Shown: positions 48,164 through 57,307 of the stretch, piece after piece
Numbering within the stretch: the stretch's first letter is position 1
How the letters are laid out: each line of letters opens with the position of its first letter
Source: Polaromonas sp. P2-4
Lineage (GTDB): Bacteria > Pseudomonadota > Gammaproteobacteria > Burkholderiales > Burkholderiaceae_C
Assembly: GCA_024703855.1 (NCBI GenBank)
Contig: CP087965.1
Coordinates: 4,580,001-4,644,000 of the forward strand
DNA: 64,000 bases
Direction: 5' to 3'
Translations under genes and position numbers: made by a program
The notes under the pieces: model-generated
The model's database searches: none
Seen by the model: only the letters and a program-made list of their open reading frames with translations
What the model was told of the DNA's origin: nothing

Positions 48164-48440
48164 CTACACCCCGGCAATCCCACGCCGCTCGCGCACCGCC
48201 TGGTCGACACGGGCGATGTCGTCATCGGTCAGCAGGCGGGCTGCCATGGGCCGCAGCTCGCTCTCTTCGCGCTCAATGTGGCGCTGGTACAGCTTGGCAA
48301 AATCATCCACCTCGTCTGGCGACAGCGACGCGGCCTCTCCCGTGGCAATTTACGCCAGCGCAGCACGCACGCACCGCCACGCGGCCTCCAGAATGCGGTG
48401 CTCCCGTGTCAGCCCTGGCGTGCTGGGTTCCTCAGTTTGC
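48164..48440 (-). pseudogene. Hemerythrin-like (HHE) domain relic with in-frame stop
   Basis: The minus strand reads GLTREHRILEAAWRCVRAAL, an in-frame TAA near 48350, then SLSPDEVDDFAKLYQRHIER, EESELRPMAARLLTDDDIAR and QAVRERRGIAGV with TAG 48164-48166. HIEREES is the C-terminal iron-binding motif of HHE proteins. The N-terminal half and its first His ligand are missing. Confidence 0.7.
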
Positions 48441-49085
48441 AAGACGCGGCTCTACGTTCACCGTGAAGCTTCTCCGGAATCCCTGCTCCTCAATCTGATG
48501 AACGCCTATACCTTTAACTTCAGCGGTGGAAGGGGCTCCGAGAAAGGCGTTACCCTCAACTTTGAAGTCATGCTTCGACTCGCAGTCGCAATCCCTGGCC
48601 CCGAATGGGTTAGGGACAAAGGCCGGATCCTGATGAAAATGCGCGAACCCCGGGTGGGCGTCTTCGACAAACTGGTTTATGTCGTCCTTGAGTTCTTCAT
48701 TGGGATCCCTTGCCCGGCCCCTGATTCCTTTCAAGGTCTGAAACTGGTTGTTCAGTGTCAAGTTCCAAGTGATGCGGAAGCCGAAACTATCTGCTGCCGC
48801 GCTGCTTGTCTGTATGAACTCGATGGGGATTGGGTTTTTATTCGTGATCTTCAGGGTCAGGTTGAGCGTACCTTTGTTGCGCCCGGCTCCCGCATTGCCC
48901 ACAAAGCTGCAATTACTTACCTGGGCGTCGGCGAAGCTTATGCTCCATCCGGTATCTCTATTAACGTCTTTCAAGTCACAACCACCAGCGCTGGCCGTGC
49001 CTGCGTAGAGTGCGAAGCCAACAATACCAACCGCGCATGCAACGGGATAAGTCTTGAATCCTCGAGTAATCGTTTTGGCAATCAT
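48432..49085 (-). CDS. Exported protein of unknown function
   Basis: 217 residues from ATG 49085 (MIAKTITRGFKTYPVACAVG), a signal peptide ending near TASAGG. A longer open frame running into the tRNA gene is not credible. The mature part is probably beta-rich (SNCSFVGNAGAGRNKGTLNL, LKITNKNPIPIEFIQ), with a Cys-rich DCDCESKH element near residue 175 and an extra Cys at the start. I do not recognise the family. The last bases overlap the hemerythrin relic on the same strand. Confidence 0.65.
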   Translation of the reverse strand: MIAKTITRGFKTYPVACAVGIVGFALYAGTASAGGCDLKDVNRDTGWSISFADAQVSNCSFVGNAGAGRNKGTLNLTLKITNKNPIPIEFIQTSSAAADSFGFRITWNLTLNNQFQTLKGIRGRARDPNEELKDDINQFVEDAHPGFAHFHQDPAFVPNPFGARDCDCESKHDFKVEGNAFLGAPSTAEVKGIGVHQIEEQGFRRSFTVNVEPRLAN

Positions 49086-49262
49086 GATTTTCTCTTTGAG
49101 TTGACGCGCTGATCGCTGCGCGAGCGGTGCGGTCATCTCTGGGCCGCGCGTTTTCATGCTAGATGTGCGAAATGCACATTGCAACCTGCGCGCCACGAAA
49201 TTTGCATCGGAATACAAATGGAGTTGCAAAATGCAATGCAACAAAAATCTGCTCATCCAATG

Positions 49263-49284
49263 AAAAAGGCCCCTCGGGGCCTTT
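49263..49284 (-). terminator. Terminator after tRNA-Gly
   Basis: Stem AAAGGCCCC / GGGGCCTTT (49265-49284), nine bases beyond the tRNA 3' end on the minus strand and followed there by a T-rich run. Confidence 0.75.
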
Positions 49285-49292
49285 GTTGTATC

Positions 49293-49366
49293 TGGAGCGG
49301 GTGAAGGGAATCGAACCCTCGTATGAAGCTTGGGAAGCTGCCGTTCTGCCATTGAACTACACCCGC
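49293..49366 (-). tRNA. tRNA-Gly, anticodon CCC
   Basis: 74 bases with encoded CCA. Minus strand: acceptor GCGGGTG / CACCCGC, D arm GTTC-GAAC, anticodon loop TTCCCAA, T loop TTCGATT. The anticodon stem GCAGC / GCTTC has one C-U mismatch at pair 28-42. This matches the glycine CCC isoacceptor. Confidence 0.95.
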
Positions 49367-49404
49367 GTAGTTGAAGCATTATAGGTAGCTCCACTTCAGC
49401 GTGC

Positions 49405-50888
49405 TCAGCGCCAGTAGGGATCGGGCAGCGGCGGCAGGTCGAGCTTGGGCAGGGGGTGCTCGCGCAGGGCCGCTTGCAATGTGCTGCGAACCTTGCCGGG
49501 CCGGGGCTCGATGGCCGCGCACAGGGTTTCGATCCGGGCTTTGGCCGTTATCCGGTCATTGCGCCCGCCGAAGATGTTTTGCGCTTTTTTCAGCCAGTCG
49601 AGCCAGTGCTCAATGGCTTGCGGGTCATGGCGACTGCCGATGAACTCGGTCAGATAGCGCAGCTTCTTGGCCACGATGCGCAAGCGGTGCAGACGCGCCG
49701 GGCTGAGATGCGCAAGCCTGGGCAGGGCCTGCCGCAGCTTGTGGTCGAGCTGGTCCAGCCGGGCTGTGAGCGCCTTGAATGAAACTGGCGCAGCGTCGTC
49801 TGGCTGCGCCAGGCAGCGGCACAACTGCAGCAGCAGGCGCTGGCTCTCGCGCCCTTCGAGCGCGGCCCGTGCCTGCAGGCGTGCGGTGCCCTGCAGCAGG
49901 CCGGCGGCTTCTTGCAGCGCCTGGCGCAATGCGGCATCGCGCAAGTGGTCGGCCAGCGGCGGCCAGGTTTCCTCCAGGAACACATCCCAATCACGCGCCG
50001 CACCCAGCCGCTGGCCCAGCTTGCGCAGGCTGGCCAGTACCGGTTTGAGCGCGTCATCGTGCCAGTGGGCCGCACGCGCCAGCGGGGCCGCAGGCCACAC
50101 GCAGCCGCCGCACTGCCACGCGCACCTGGTGCAGGTATTCGCTGTCGTATCCGTTGTTGTGGGGCTGGCCCAGAAAGCCCGCTTCGTTCGCCTGCCAGTG
50201 GGCGAGGGCTTGCTCGATGGCCAGATGTGCCACCTTCTTCGCATCAGCACCAGCAGGAAGCGGCGGCAGGGTCGCTTTGGCTGGCGGTGCCAGCGGCGTG
50301 CCCTGGGCCAGCCGGCTGCCGCGCTCGGCCTTGCTGCGGTTGTCGGCCACCAGCGGGTGCCGCTCGACCAGCAGCCGGGCCAGCGATAACAAATCGTCTA
50401 CGGGGCCGCTTAAGAGTTCAAGCTCCACCTCGCACAGGGGTTCGCGGCGATCGCCGGCAAGAATCTCGCCCTGGTCGATGGCCAGCTCGATCTCTGCCCC
50501 GGTGGCACCACGCAGCCGCCGGATCTCGCGCAAAGTGGGTGCGAAACTGCGGCGCCAGCTGCGCCTTCAGGGGTTTCAGCACAGGCTCAAAAGACGTGCC
50601 CGCCAACGGCAGCCATTCGAGGGCCGGGCCGGCTACCGCAAACTCGATTTCTTCGCGCTGGTGCAAGCCCGCGTTACTGTTGCCGCCGCCCTTGACGGTT
50701 TGCAGCCAGCGCCTGCCGTCGCGGCGCAGGCGCAGCCCAATGCGGGCCAGCTCCAGTGTGCGCTGCGGCGTGTCGAAATAGATGTTGTCGAGCTGCTTGC
50801 GCGTTGTGCGGAGCTTGGCCAACAGGGGGTCGGCGCGCAATGCGGCGAGTGCAGACGGGGGCAGTCGCAGCTTGAGTTCGATTTCCAT
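49405..50888 (-). CDS. CYTH and CHAD domain protein, two frameshifts
   Basis: About 494 residues after correction. The CYTH domain starts at ATG 50888 with the ExExK motif MEIELKLRL, then LDNIYFDTPQRTLELARIGL and RLRRDGRRWLQTVKGGG. The frame shifts near 50535 (APTLREIRRLRG) and near 50090 (VAVRRLR). The CHAD domain follows with DSEYLHQVRVAVRRLRVA, LGAARDWDVFLEETWP and LHRLRIVAKKLRYLTEFIGS, His-rich helices thought to bind polyphosphate. CYTH-CHAD proteins are linked to polyphosphate or triphosphate metabolism; the substrate here is not shown. Confidence 0.85.
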
Positions 50889-50984
50889 GGCGATTTCCGT
50901 GGCGTTTAGCGGGGCGGCGTATGACGCCATGGTAGTGCGCTGCGGTGAGAAGGGCCAGGCTTCCAGGAAAATGCTCTTGCCAGC

Positions 50985-51022
50985 GTTGATACCCACCATG
51001 CCGTACTCCAGCGCTTCGGCCC
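50985..51022 (-). pseudogene. Aldehyde dehydrogenase (gabD-like) fragment
   Basis: The minus strand reads AEALEYGMVGIN, identical in protein to the C-terminal motif of the GabD-type enzyme at 53999-55495. DNA identity over 38 bases is 36 of 38 with 54134-54171. The flanks do not match. Probably a leftover of a second aldehyde dehydrogenase. Confidence 0.65.
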
Positions 51023-51142
51023 GGTGACGGGCACGCTCCCGGCCAGCCTCTTCCTCGGGAGCAGGGTGGACCAGCGGCCAAGGGCTGGCCAAAGATTTTT
51101 AAGACAAAGTGGGCCGCAGCGCCCTAAGGTAGGGTGCAATAA

Positions 51143-51159
51143 GCTATCAAAATGATAGC
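51143..51159. repeat. 17-bp palindromic repeat, copy 7
   Basis: GCTATCAAAATGATAGC, perfect seven-base arms with a three-base centre, downstream of the DUF1059-like gene. Confidence 0.85.
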
Positions 51160-51187
51160 ATCGCTGCGGTACGGCGCAGTTGCCGCG

Positions 51188-51410
51188 CTACGCTGCCGTC
51201 TTCTGGGCGGGAGCCTGTAGCGGTGGCGTGCCGGTCTTGAACAGCGCGCTCAGTTGCTTGCGCAACTCGGGCGTGTCGGTGTGGCCGTGCACCTGCAACG
51301 GCGTGCTGCACCGCAGCATCGAGCAGTTCGCGCTCGTTGTCGGCCGACATCGCGACGGTGCAGTTCGTGGCGCTCGGGAATTCGCGGCAATCAATGTACT
51401 GGCGTGTCAT
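51188..51410 (-). CDS. DUF1059-like small protein, one frameshift
   Basis: About 73 residues. ATG 51410 follows AAGGAG and gives MTRQYIDCREFPSATNCTVA, then MSADNERELLDAAVQHAV. One extra T near 51295 shifts the frame; the other frame continues VHGHTDTPELRKQLSALFKT up to the stop at 51188. The Cys and His pattern matches DUF1059. It follows the berberine-type oxidase by 43 bases on the same strand. Confidence 0.75.
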
Positions 51411-51453
51411 GACAACTCCTTTCGTCTCAACGTTTCGTCCTCACTTTTCGTCG

Positions 51454-52866
51454 TCAAGGACGGGCTTCAAAAATCAGGTTGAAATCCGGCTTGATATTCT
51501 GGTTCTGCCGGAACAGGTTAGCCGGATCGTATTTGTTCTTCACCTGCACCAGCCGCTGGTAGTTCGGCCCGTAGGCGGCGGCGATGCGGTCGCCTTCGTC
51601 CTGCGTCAGGAAGTTCACGTACACGCTACCGCTCGCATATGGCGCCGCCGAGGCCAGGAATTCGCGCGACCAGGCGATGCATTTGGCGTCCTCGGCCGGT
51701 TCGCTCCAGCGCGCGTGCACGTTCATCGCATACAGCGTGTCACGGTTCGGGTAGGCGGTCGCATCCGGCGCGGCGCGGCTGGCCTGGCCGCCGATCAGGC
51801 CGAGGAAGATATCGCACTGCGGCGACGGCAGCTCGGCGGCGTAGCGGGCCATGATGGCGATCGCCTCGGCATTGAGCGCGGTGAAATTGTGCGACTTCCA
51901 GTAATTGCGCGCACCCGGCGTCAAGAGCGGGTCGAACGCCTGCTGCCACGCGGTGTACGGCATCGGGCCGATGTGTTCGCCGAGCGGCTGGCCGAAGTCG
52001 CGCAGCGGCGCGATCAGGCGCATGCCCTCGTCGACATTGCCGGGGTAGAACAGCGCAAGGATCACCACGTTCTGGCCGTGCACCTCGACCGGCAGGAACG
52101 GCAGCGGCGGCGCCTGGCGCAACACGGCCCAGACATTGAGCTGATCCGGCATGCGCTCGACGAAGGCGTGGTATTGCGTCAGCACCTGCTGGGCCTGCGC
52201 GTGCGGGAACACGATCAGCCCGGCCAGCACCTGCGGCCCGACCGGATGCAGCGCGAATTCGAACATCGTGACCACGCCGAAATTGCCGCCACCGCCGCGA
52301 ATCGCCCAGAACAGGTCGGGATGGGAGTCGGCATCGGCCCGCACCAGCTGGCCGTCGGCGGTCACGACCTCGGCCGCGACCAGGTTGTCGACCGACAGGC
52401 CGTACAGGCGGCTGAGCCAGCCGAAGCCGCCGCCCAGCGTCAGGCCGGCGACCCCGGTGGTCGAGTTGATGCCGAGCGGCGTCGCCAGCCCGAAGGCTTG
52501 CGCCTCGTGGTCGAAGTCGTGCAGCGTAGCGCCGGCCTCCACATAGGCGCGCCGCGCGGTCGGCGCGATCTGTACCGATTTCATCAGCGACAGGTCGAGC
52601 ATCAGGCCGCCGTCGCACACCGCATTGCCGGCGATATTGTGGCCGCCGCCGCGCACCGCCAGCAGCAGTTCATGCTGGCGCGCGAAATTGACCGACGCCA
52701 TCACGTCGGCCACGCCGGCAGCCCGCACGATCAGCGCCGGGCGGCGATCGATCATCGCATTCCAGATGCTGCGCGCGGTGTCGTAGCCGTCATCGCCCGC
52801 CTGCAGCATCGGTCCGCGCAGCGTCGCCTTGAAGTTGTCCAGCGTTTCTGTTGTCAGTCCAGCCAT
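51454..52866 (-). CDS. FAD-linked oxidase of the berberine bridge enzyme type
   Basis: 470 residues, intact. FAD-binding PP-loop: LLLAVRGGGHNIAGNAVCDG, where the His is the usual 8-alpha covalent attachment site. NSTTGVAGLTLGGGFGWLSR and IRGGGGNFGVVTMFEFALH follow. The C-terminal BBE segment KNKYDPANLFRQNQNIKP is present, and no signal peptide is seen. Enzymes of this type oxidise sugars or aromatic and other alcohols with oxygen; the substrate is not evident. The gene is divergent from a LuxR regulator and upstream of the DUF1059-like gene. Confidence 0.92.
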   Translation of the reverse strand: MAGLTTETLDNFKATLRGPMLQAGDDGYDTARSIWNAMIDRRPALIVRAAGVADVMASVNFARQHELLLAVRGGGHNIAGNAVCDGGLMLDLSLMKSVQIAPTARRAYVEAGATLHDFDHEAQAFGLATPLGINSTTGVAGLTLGGGFGWLSRLYGLSVDNLVAAEVVTADGQLVRADADSHPDLFWAIRGGGGNFGVVTMFEFALHPVGPQVLAGLIVFPHAQAQQVLTQYHAFVERMPDQLNVWAVLRQAPPLPFLPVEVHGQNVVILALFYPGNVDEGMRLIAPLRDFGQPLGEHIGPMPYTAWQQAFDPLLTPGARNYWKSHNFTALNAEAIAIMARYAAELPSPQCDIFLGLIGGQASRAAPDATAYPNRDTLYAMNVHARWSEPAEDAKCIAWSREFLASAAPYASGSVYVNFLTQDEGDRIAAAYGPNYQRLVQVKNKYDPANLFRQNQNIKPDFNLIFEARP

Positions 52867-53119
52867 GATTCACCTCCATCGGAATTCTGACGCTATTGCA
52901 TCCGCAAGCCTGAAGTTGGCAGGCCGGCAACGCGCGACCGTTCGTCCAAGCCTGCTTTCAGCATCGATAACCATGAACGATTCCTTGCCACCGACTGGCG
53001 GTGGCCGTGGTGGCTGCCTATACTCTGAGTTTGGATCGGCGGCCTGTTGCGCATCGTCGCGCAAGGCGGCCGCAAGCTCCATACGCAGCAATGCGTATGC
53101 ACCGCGAAGGGGATGCGTC

Positions 53120-53914
53120 ATGAACCACCTGACCCGCAACGACTACGCCGGCGCCCTGCGCCTGCTGGCGCGACTTGAGGCGGAATCGGGCGATCTCGAA
53201 GGCTTTGCGCGTGCCGCGGTGGCGGCGGTCGGCGAGTTCGTGGCCTCCGAGCTCGCCACGCTGTCGGTCTGTGACCTGGTCACAGGCCATCGCCAGGTGG
53301 TCGACCTGCCCGGCCAGCGGCTCGGTGCCGACGACATCGCCTGCTTTGACCGGCATTTTTTCGAGCATCCGCTGCTGCTGCACCATGGCCTGGCGGGTGG
53401 CCGCGCCACGCACCGCATGTCGGATGCGCTGAGCCGGCGCGACTTTCAACGCACGGCGCTCTATGCGGAGTACTACCGGCGCATCGGGTTCGAATACGTG
53501 GTCGCGGTGCCGCTGTTCATGGACGGCCGCACGCTGGTCAGCATCGTGCTCAACCGGCGCGGGATCGACTTCAGCGAGCGCGACCGGGAGCGGCTCGATC
53601 TGCTGCGGCCGCATCTGGCCTTTTTGTACCGGCAGGCCTGCATGGCCGCTGTGCCCTCAGCGGCTACGCCGAAGGCTGTAGCGCTGGCACCGGTGCAACC
53701 TGACCCGCCGCCCGCAGAGCTGACACTGCGCGAGGGCGAGGTGATGCGCTGGCTGTCTTGCGGCAAGACCGATGCGGACATCGCCGCGCTGCTGGCTATC
53801 AGCCCGCGCACGGTGCAAAAGCACCTGGAGCATATCTACGTGAAGCTCGGCGTGGAAACGCGCACTGCGGCCGTGATGCGCGCTGGCGATGTGCCCCGAG
53901 CACTCTGTGCATGA
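53120..53914 (+). CDS. LuxR-family transcriptional regulator
   Basis: 264 residues from ATG 53120 (MNHLTRNDYAGALRLLARLE) after AAGGGG; the longer frame from 52829 lacks support. The first 180 residues look like a GAF-type sensor domain (FEYVVAVPLFMDGRTLVSIV). The C-terminal HTH reads ELTLREGEVMRWLSCGKTDA, DIAALLAISPRTVQKHLEHI and YVKLGVETRTAAV. It is divergent from the FAD oxidase and probably controls it. Confidence 0.88.
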   Translation: MNHLTRNDYAGALRLLARLEAESGDLEGFARAAVAAVGEFVASELATLSVCDLVTGHRQVVDLPGQRLGADDIACFDRHFFEHPLLLHHGLAGGRATHRMSDALSRRDFQRTALYAEYYRRIGFEYVVAVPLFMDGRTLVSIVLNRRGIDFSERDRERLDLLRPHLAFLYRQACMAAVPSAATPKAVALAPVQPDPPPAELTLREGEVMRWLSCGKTDADIAALLAISPRTVQKHLEHIYVKLGVETRTAAVMRAGDVPRALCA

Positions 53915-53950
53915 AACAGGCGTGCAGGGCCCGTTAAGATTGCGCATGGC

Positions 53951-53971
53951 GCTATCGAATAGATAGATAGC
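53951..53971. repeat. 17-bp palindromic repeat family, copy 8 (expanded to 21 bp)
   Basis: GCTATCGAATAGATAGATAGC, like the other copies but with an extra ATAG unit, between the convergent LuxR and aldehyde dehydrogenase genes. Confidence 0.65.
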
Positions 53972-53998
53972 GCCGGGGCGGGTGGGGCGCGATACGCA

Positions 53999-55495
53999 TT
54001 ACTTCTGGATGTCTCCCAGGCAAAGGTATTTCATTTCGACGTATTCCTCCATGCCGTGGCTGGAGCCTTCGCGGCCCAGGCCAGACTGCTTCACCCCGCC
54101 GAAAGGCACATGCTCGGAGGCAATCACCCCGACGTTGATGCCGACCATGCCGTACTCCAGCGCTTCGGCCACGCGGTAGATGCGCCCGATGTCGCGGCTG
54201 TAGAAATAGCTGGCCAGGCCAAACTCGGTGTTGTTGGCCGCGTCAATCGCTTCTTGCTCGGTTTTGAAGCGGAACACGGGCGCAAAAGGGCCAAAGGTTT
54301 CTTCTTTGGCGCACAGCATGTCGGCCGTGGCTTCGGAGACCACGGTGGGCTCGAAAAACTGGCCATGCAGCTTGTGGCCGCCCGCCAACAGCTTGCCGCC
54401 CTTGGCCACCGCGTCGGCCACGTGGCGTTGCACCTTGTCAACAGCCGAGTCTTCAATCAGCGGGCCTTGCGACACGCCGTCTTCAAAGCCGTTGCCGACC
54501 TTGAGCAGCCTGACCTTGGCTGCGAACTTTTCAACAAACTGGTCGTACACGCCGTCCTGCACATAAATACGGTTGGCGCAGACGCAGGTTTGCCCGGCAT
54601 TGCGGTATTTGCTGGCCATCGCGCCTTCCACGGCCGAGTCAATGTCGGCATCGTCAAACACGATGAAGGGCGCGTTGCCGCCCAGTTCCAGCGCGAGTTT
54701 CTTGACCGTTGGCGCGCTCTGGGCCATCAAAATACGGCCGACTTCGGTCGAGCCGGTAAAGCTGATGTGGCGCACCACGTCGCTGGCGCAAAACACCTTG
54801 CCCACAGCGATGCTGTTGTCGGAGTCGGCGGTAATCACATTGAGCACACCGGCCGGAATACCGGCGCGCAGGGCCAACTCGGCAGCCGCCAGCGCCGTCA
54901 GCGGTGTCAGCTCGGCCGGTTTGATCACCACCGGGCAGCCCGCAGCCAGAGCCGGCGCCACCTTGCGCGTGATCATGGCCAGCGGGAAGTTCCAGGGCGT
55001 GATCGCCGCGCACACGCCAATCGGCTGCTTGATCACCATCAGGCGGCGGTTGTTGTCAAACTGGGGCAGGGTTTCGCCGTTGACGCGCTTGGCTTCCTCG
55101 GCAAACCACTCGACAAAGCTGGCACCGTAGGCAATTTCGCCCTTGGCCTCGGCAAAGGGCTTGCCCTGCTCGGCCGTCATGATGCGGCCCAGGTCTTCCT
55201 GGTTCGCCATCAGCAGCTGGTACCACTTCATCAGGATGGCGTGGCGCTCTTTGCCGGTTTTGTTGCGCCAGGCGGGCCAGGCGGCGTTGGCGGCATCAAT
55301 CGCGGTTTCGGCGTCTTTCGGGCCGAGGTTGGCCACGTCGGTGAGCTTCAGCCCAGTGGATGGGTCGTTCACGTCAAAACGGGCAGAGCCCTTGACCCAC
55401 TGACCGTTGATCAGCGCGTCGGTCTTGAGCAGGCTGGGGTCCTTGAGCAGGCTGAGGGGCGAGGTTTTAGCGAAATCTTCGATTTTCATGTCCAT
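53999..55495 (-). CDS. GabD-type aldehyde dehydrogenase (succinate or 2-oxoglutarate semialdehyde dehydrogenase)
   Basis: 498 residues, intact. NAD(P)-dependent. Motifs: TPWNFPLAMITRKVAPALAA, FTGSTEVGRILMAQ, the catalytic Glu in KKLALELGGNAPFIVFDDAD and the catalytic Cys in YRNAGQTCVCANRIYVQ. The C terminus EALEYGMVGINVGVIASEHV and PFGGVKQSGLGREGSSHG is near that of GabD. It lies downstream of the hydroxyproline-type cluster and its GntR gene on the same strand, so 2-oxoglutarate semialdehyde, the pathway intermediate, is a reasonable alternative substrate to succinate semialdehyde. Confidence 0.92.
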   Translation of the reverse strand: MDMKIEDFAKTSPLSLLKDPSLLKTDALINGQWVKGSARFDVNDPSTGLKLTDVANLGPKDAETAIDAANAAWPAWRNKTGKERHAILMKWYQLLMANQEDLGRIMTAEQGKPFAEAKGEIAYGASFVEWFAEEAKRVNGETLPQFDNNRRLMVIKQPIGVCAAITPWNFPLAMITRKVAPALAAGCPVVIKPAELTPLTALAAAELALRAGIPAGVLNVITADSDNSIAVGKVFCASDVVRHISFTGSTEVGRILMAQSAPTVKKLALELGGNAPFIVFDDADIDSAVEGAMASKYRNAGQTCVCANRIYVQDGVYDQFVEKFAAKVRLLKVGNGFEDGVSQGPLIEDSAVDKVQRHVADAVAKGGKLLAGGHKLHGQFFEPTVVSEATADMLCAKEETFGPFAPVFRFKTEQEAIDAANNTEFGLASYFYSRDIGRIYRVAEALEYGMVGINVGVIASEHVPFGGVKQSGLGREGSSHGMEEYVEMKYLCLGDIQK

Positions 55496-55617
55496 GGGGA
55501 AGTCTCCTGAGGGGATGGGGGCAGATGGCCCGGGTGATTAGTGATTATTTAACCGGTAAAGGCGTTTTGTCGGTTTTCGAGCAAGGCTTACGGCGGGAAC
55601 TGCTGCAACTGCGGTCT

Positions 55618-56273
55618 TCAGTTGTCAATCACGCGCCGGGCAAACCGTTCAAGATAGTCCATAAGTTGGTTCGCACCGTGCACGGCCGCTTTCTCGTCGC
55701 CGGTGGCGATGCCTTGGGCCAGCTCCATGTGGTGGCGGGCGGCTTCGGCAATTTCACCCTCGTGCTGGTAGGCATACCAAAAGCGCCGGCATTGCACGAC
55801 CAGCGGCACCACGCATTTGACCGCCGAATGGTTCTGGCTGGCATGGTGGTTAACCTCGTCGAGCTCATGATCGGCCCGCATGTAGTCTTCGAGATGACCA
55901 CGTGCCGCCGCCTTGATCATTTTTTCGGCACAGCGCATGATCGCCTGGCGCTGCGCTGCCGTTGCGCGGCGCGCAGAGCACGCGGCGATGAGGCATTCGA
56001 GGGCGCGGCGCGTCTGGATCACATCAAGATGATCCGCCAGATCGATGTGGGAGACCAGCAATCCGCGGCGTGGCTGCTGGTCGATAAGCCCGATCGACAC
56101 CATGCGCAGCAAGGCCTCGCGCACCGGCGTGCGACCGAGCTGGGTCAGCTCCACCAATTCGGCTTCGACTACCGGGCTGCCCGGCTCGAGCCGCAGCGTG
56201 GAGATCAGCGCCTCGATCGCATCGTAGGCGAGGTCCGCTGCGCGACGCTTCGTTGGAAAGGGGGGCTAGGCAT
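55618..56273 (-). CDS. GntR-family (FCD/FadR-like) transcriptional regulator, one frameshift
   Basis: About 218 residues after correction. The winged helix reads RRAADLAYDAIEALISTLRL, then LVELTQLGRTPVREALLRMV. The FCD domain has RRALECLIAACSARRATAAQ, MRADHELDEVNHHASQNHSA and HMELAQGIATGDEKAAVHGA, with Asp/His positions typical of a metal-binding FCD pocket. One C is missing from a C run near 56262 (MPSPPFPTKRRAADL). The start at 56273 overlaps the livM stop by eight bases. It is likely to sense the transported substrate and regulate the cluster. Confidence 0.85.
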
Positions 56274-57306
56274 CGAGGGCTGTGGCATTGTGGCGTTTGA
56301 TTTGTCGGCGTTGCAGCAGAGCTTGCCACTCACCGACCAAGCCTCTTCGAAAGAACGAGACGCATACGATGAAGGTCAGGCCTATGATGATTGTAACGAC
56401 GCCACCGAGCTGGGCCAGATGGTTTTGCAAGCTGACGACCAGCGTGGCGCCGACCACCGGCCCCCAGCCCGTGGCAAGGCCGCCGAGCAGCGTCATCAGC
56501 AGGACTTCGGTCGAAGTCGAGAGCATGACATCGTTGAGTGCCGAGAGCTGCAGGACCAGGGCCTTGAGCGAGCCTGCCAGACCGGCGAGCGCGGCCGACA
56601 GCATGAAGGCGTAAAGCTTGCAGCGGTCGGTGTCATAGCCAAGCGAGATGGCGCGCGGTGCGTTGTCGCGCAAGGCCTTCAGCACCTGGCCGAACGGGGA
56701 GTGAACGATGCGGTGAATCAGCAGGAATGCCAGCACGAACACGCCAAGTGTGAAGTAGTACATGTGGTTGTCGACTGACAGATCGACGAGCCCGAGCAGC
56801 TTGCCGCGCGGGATGCCCTGCATGCCGTCTTCGCCGCCGGTCCAGGGGATTTGCACCGCAAGAAAGTAGGCCACTTGCGAGAGCGCGAGCGTGATCATCG
56901 AGAAATAGATACCGGTGCGCCGGATGGCCAGCTTGCCAATCACCCAGCCGATGCCGGTGGCGACCAGCACACCTGCAAGGATTGCGAGTTCGACCGGAAA
57001 GCCTTTGTCGGCGAACCGGATCATGAGGATGCCGGTGGTGTAGCCGGACCAGCCGAAAAAGGCGGCATGGCCGAACGACACCAGGCCGGTGAAACCTATC
57101 AGCAGGTTGAAGGCCAGTGCGAAAAGCGCATAACACAGCACCTTCATGATGAAGACCGGATAAGCGATCTCCGGGAAGGCCGGCACCAGCAAGGCCGGCA
57201 CCAGCAACACCAGCAGGATGCGGATGGAGGTTGGGATGGCCGAAGTCGCCGGGATGGCCGGAATGGCCGGGAGGCGGGCGGCGAAGAGTGTGGATGGGGC
57301 GCTCAT
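56266..57306 (-). CDS. livM: ABC transporter permease LivM, second operon
   Basis: 346 residues, intact. LivM motifs FIMKVLCYALFALAFNLLIG, SFGHAAFFGWSGYTTGILMI, GGEDGMQGIPRGKLLGL and SPFGQVLKALRDNAPRAISL. The N terminus carries an unusual repetitive stretch LPAIPAIPATSAIPTSI before the first membrane segment, encoded by short GC-rich tandem repeats near 57235-57280. It pairs with LivH two bases upstream. Confidence 0.92.
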   Translation of the reverse strand: MSAPSTLFAARLPAIPAIPATSAIPTSIRILLVLLVPALLVPAFPEIAYPVFIMKVLCYALFALAFNLLIGFTGLVSFGHAAFFGWSGYTTGILMIRFADKGFPVELAILAGVLVATGIGWVIGKLAIRRTGIYFSMITLALSQVAYFLAVQIPWTGGEDGMQGIPRGKLLGLVDLSVDNHMYYFTLGVFVLAFLLIHRIVHSPFGQVLKALRDNAPRAISLGYDTDRCKLYAFMLSAALAGLAGSLKALVLQLSALNDVMLSTSTEVLLMTLLGGLATGWGPVVGATLVVSLQNHLAQLGGVVTIIIGLTFIVCVSFFRRGLVGEWQALLQRRQIKRHNATALDA

Positions 57307-57307
57307 T

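Noticed and set aside
51337..52890. A 517-codon plus-strand frame opposite the FAD oxidase
   Set aside because: His/Arg-rich composition typical of an antisense shadow; the minus-strand gene has full family motifs.
54056..55510. A 484-codon plus-strand frame opposite gabD
   Set aside because: It is the high-GC shadow of a well-conserved gene on the other strand and has no motif or ribosome site.
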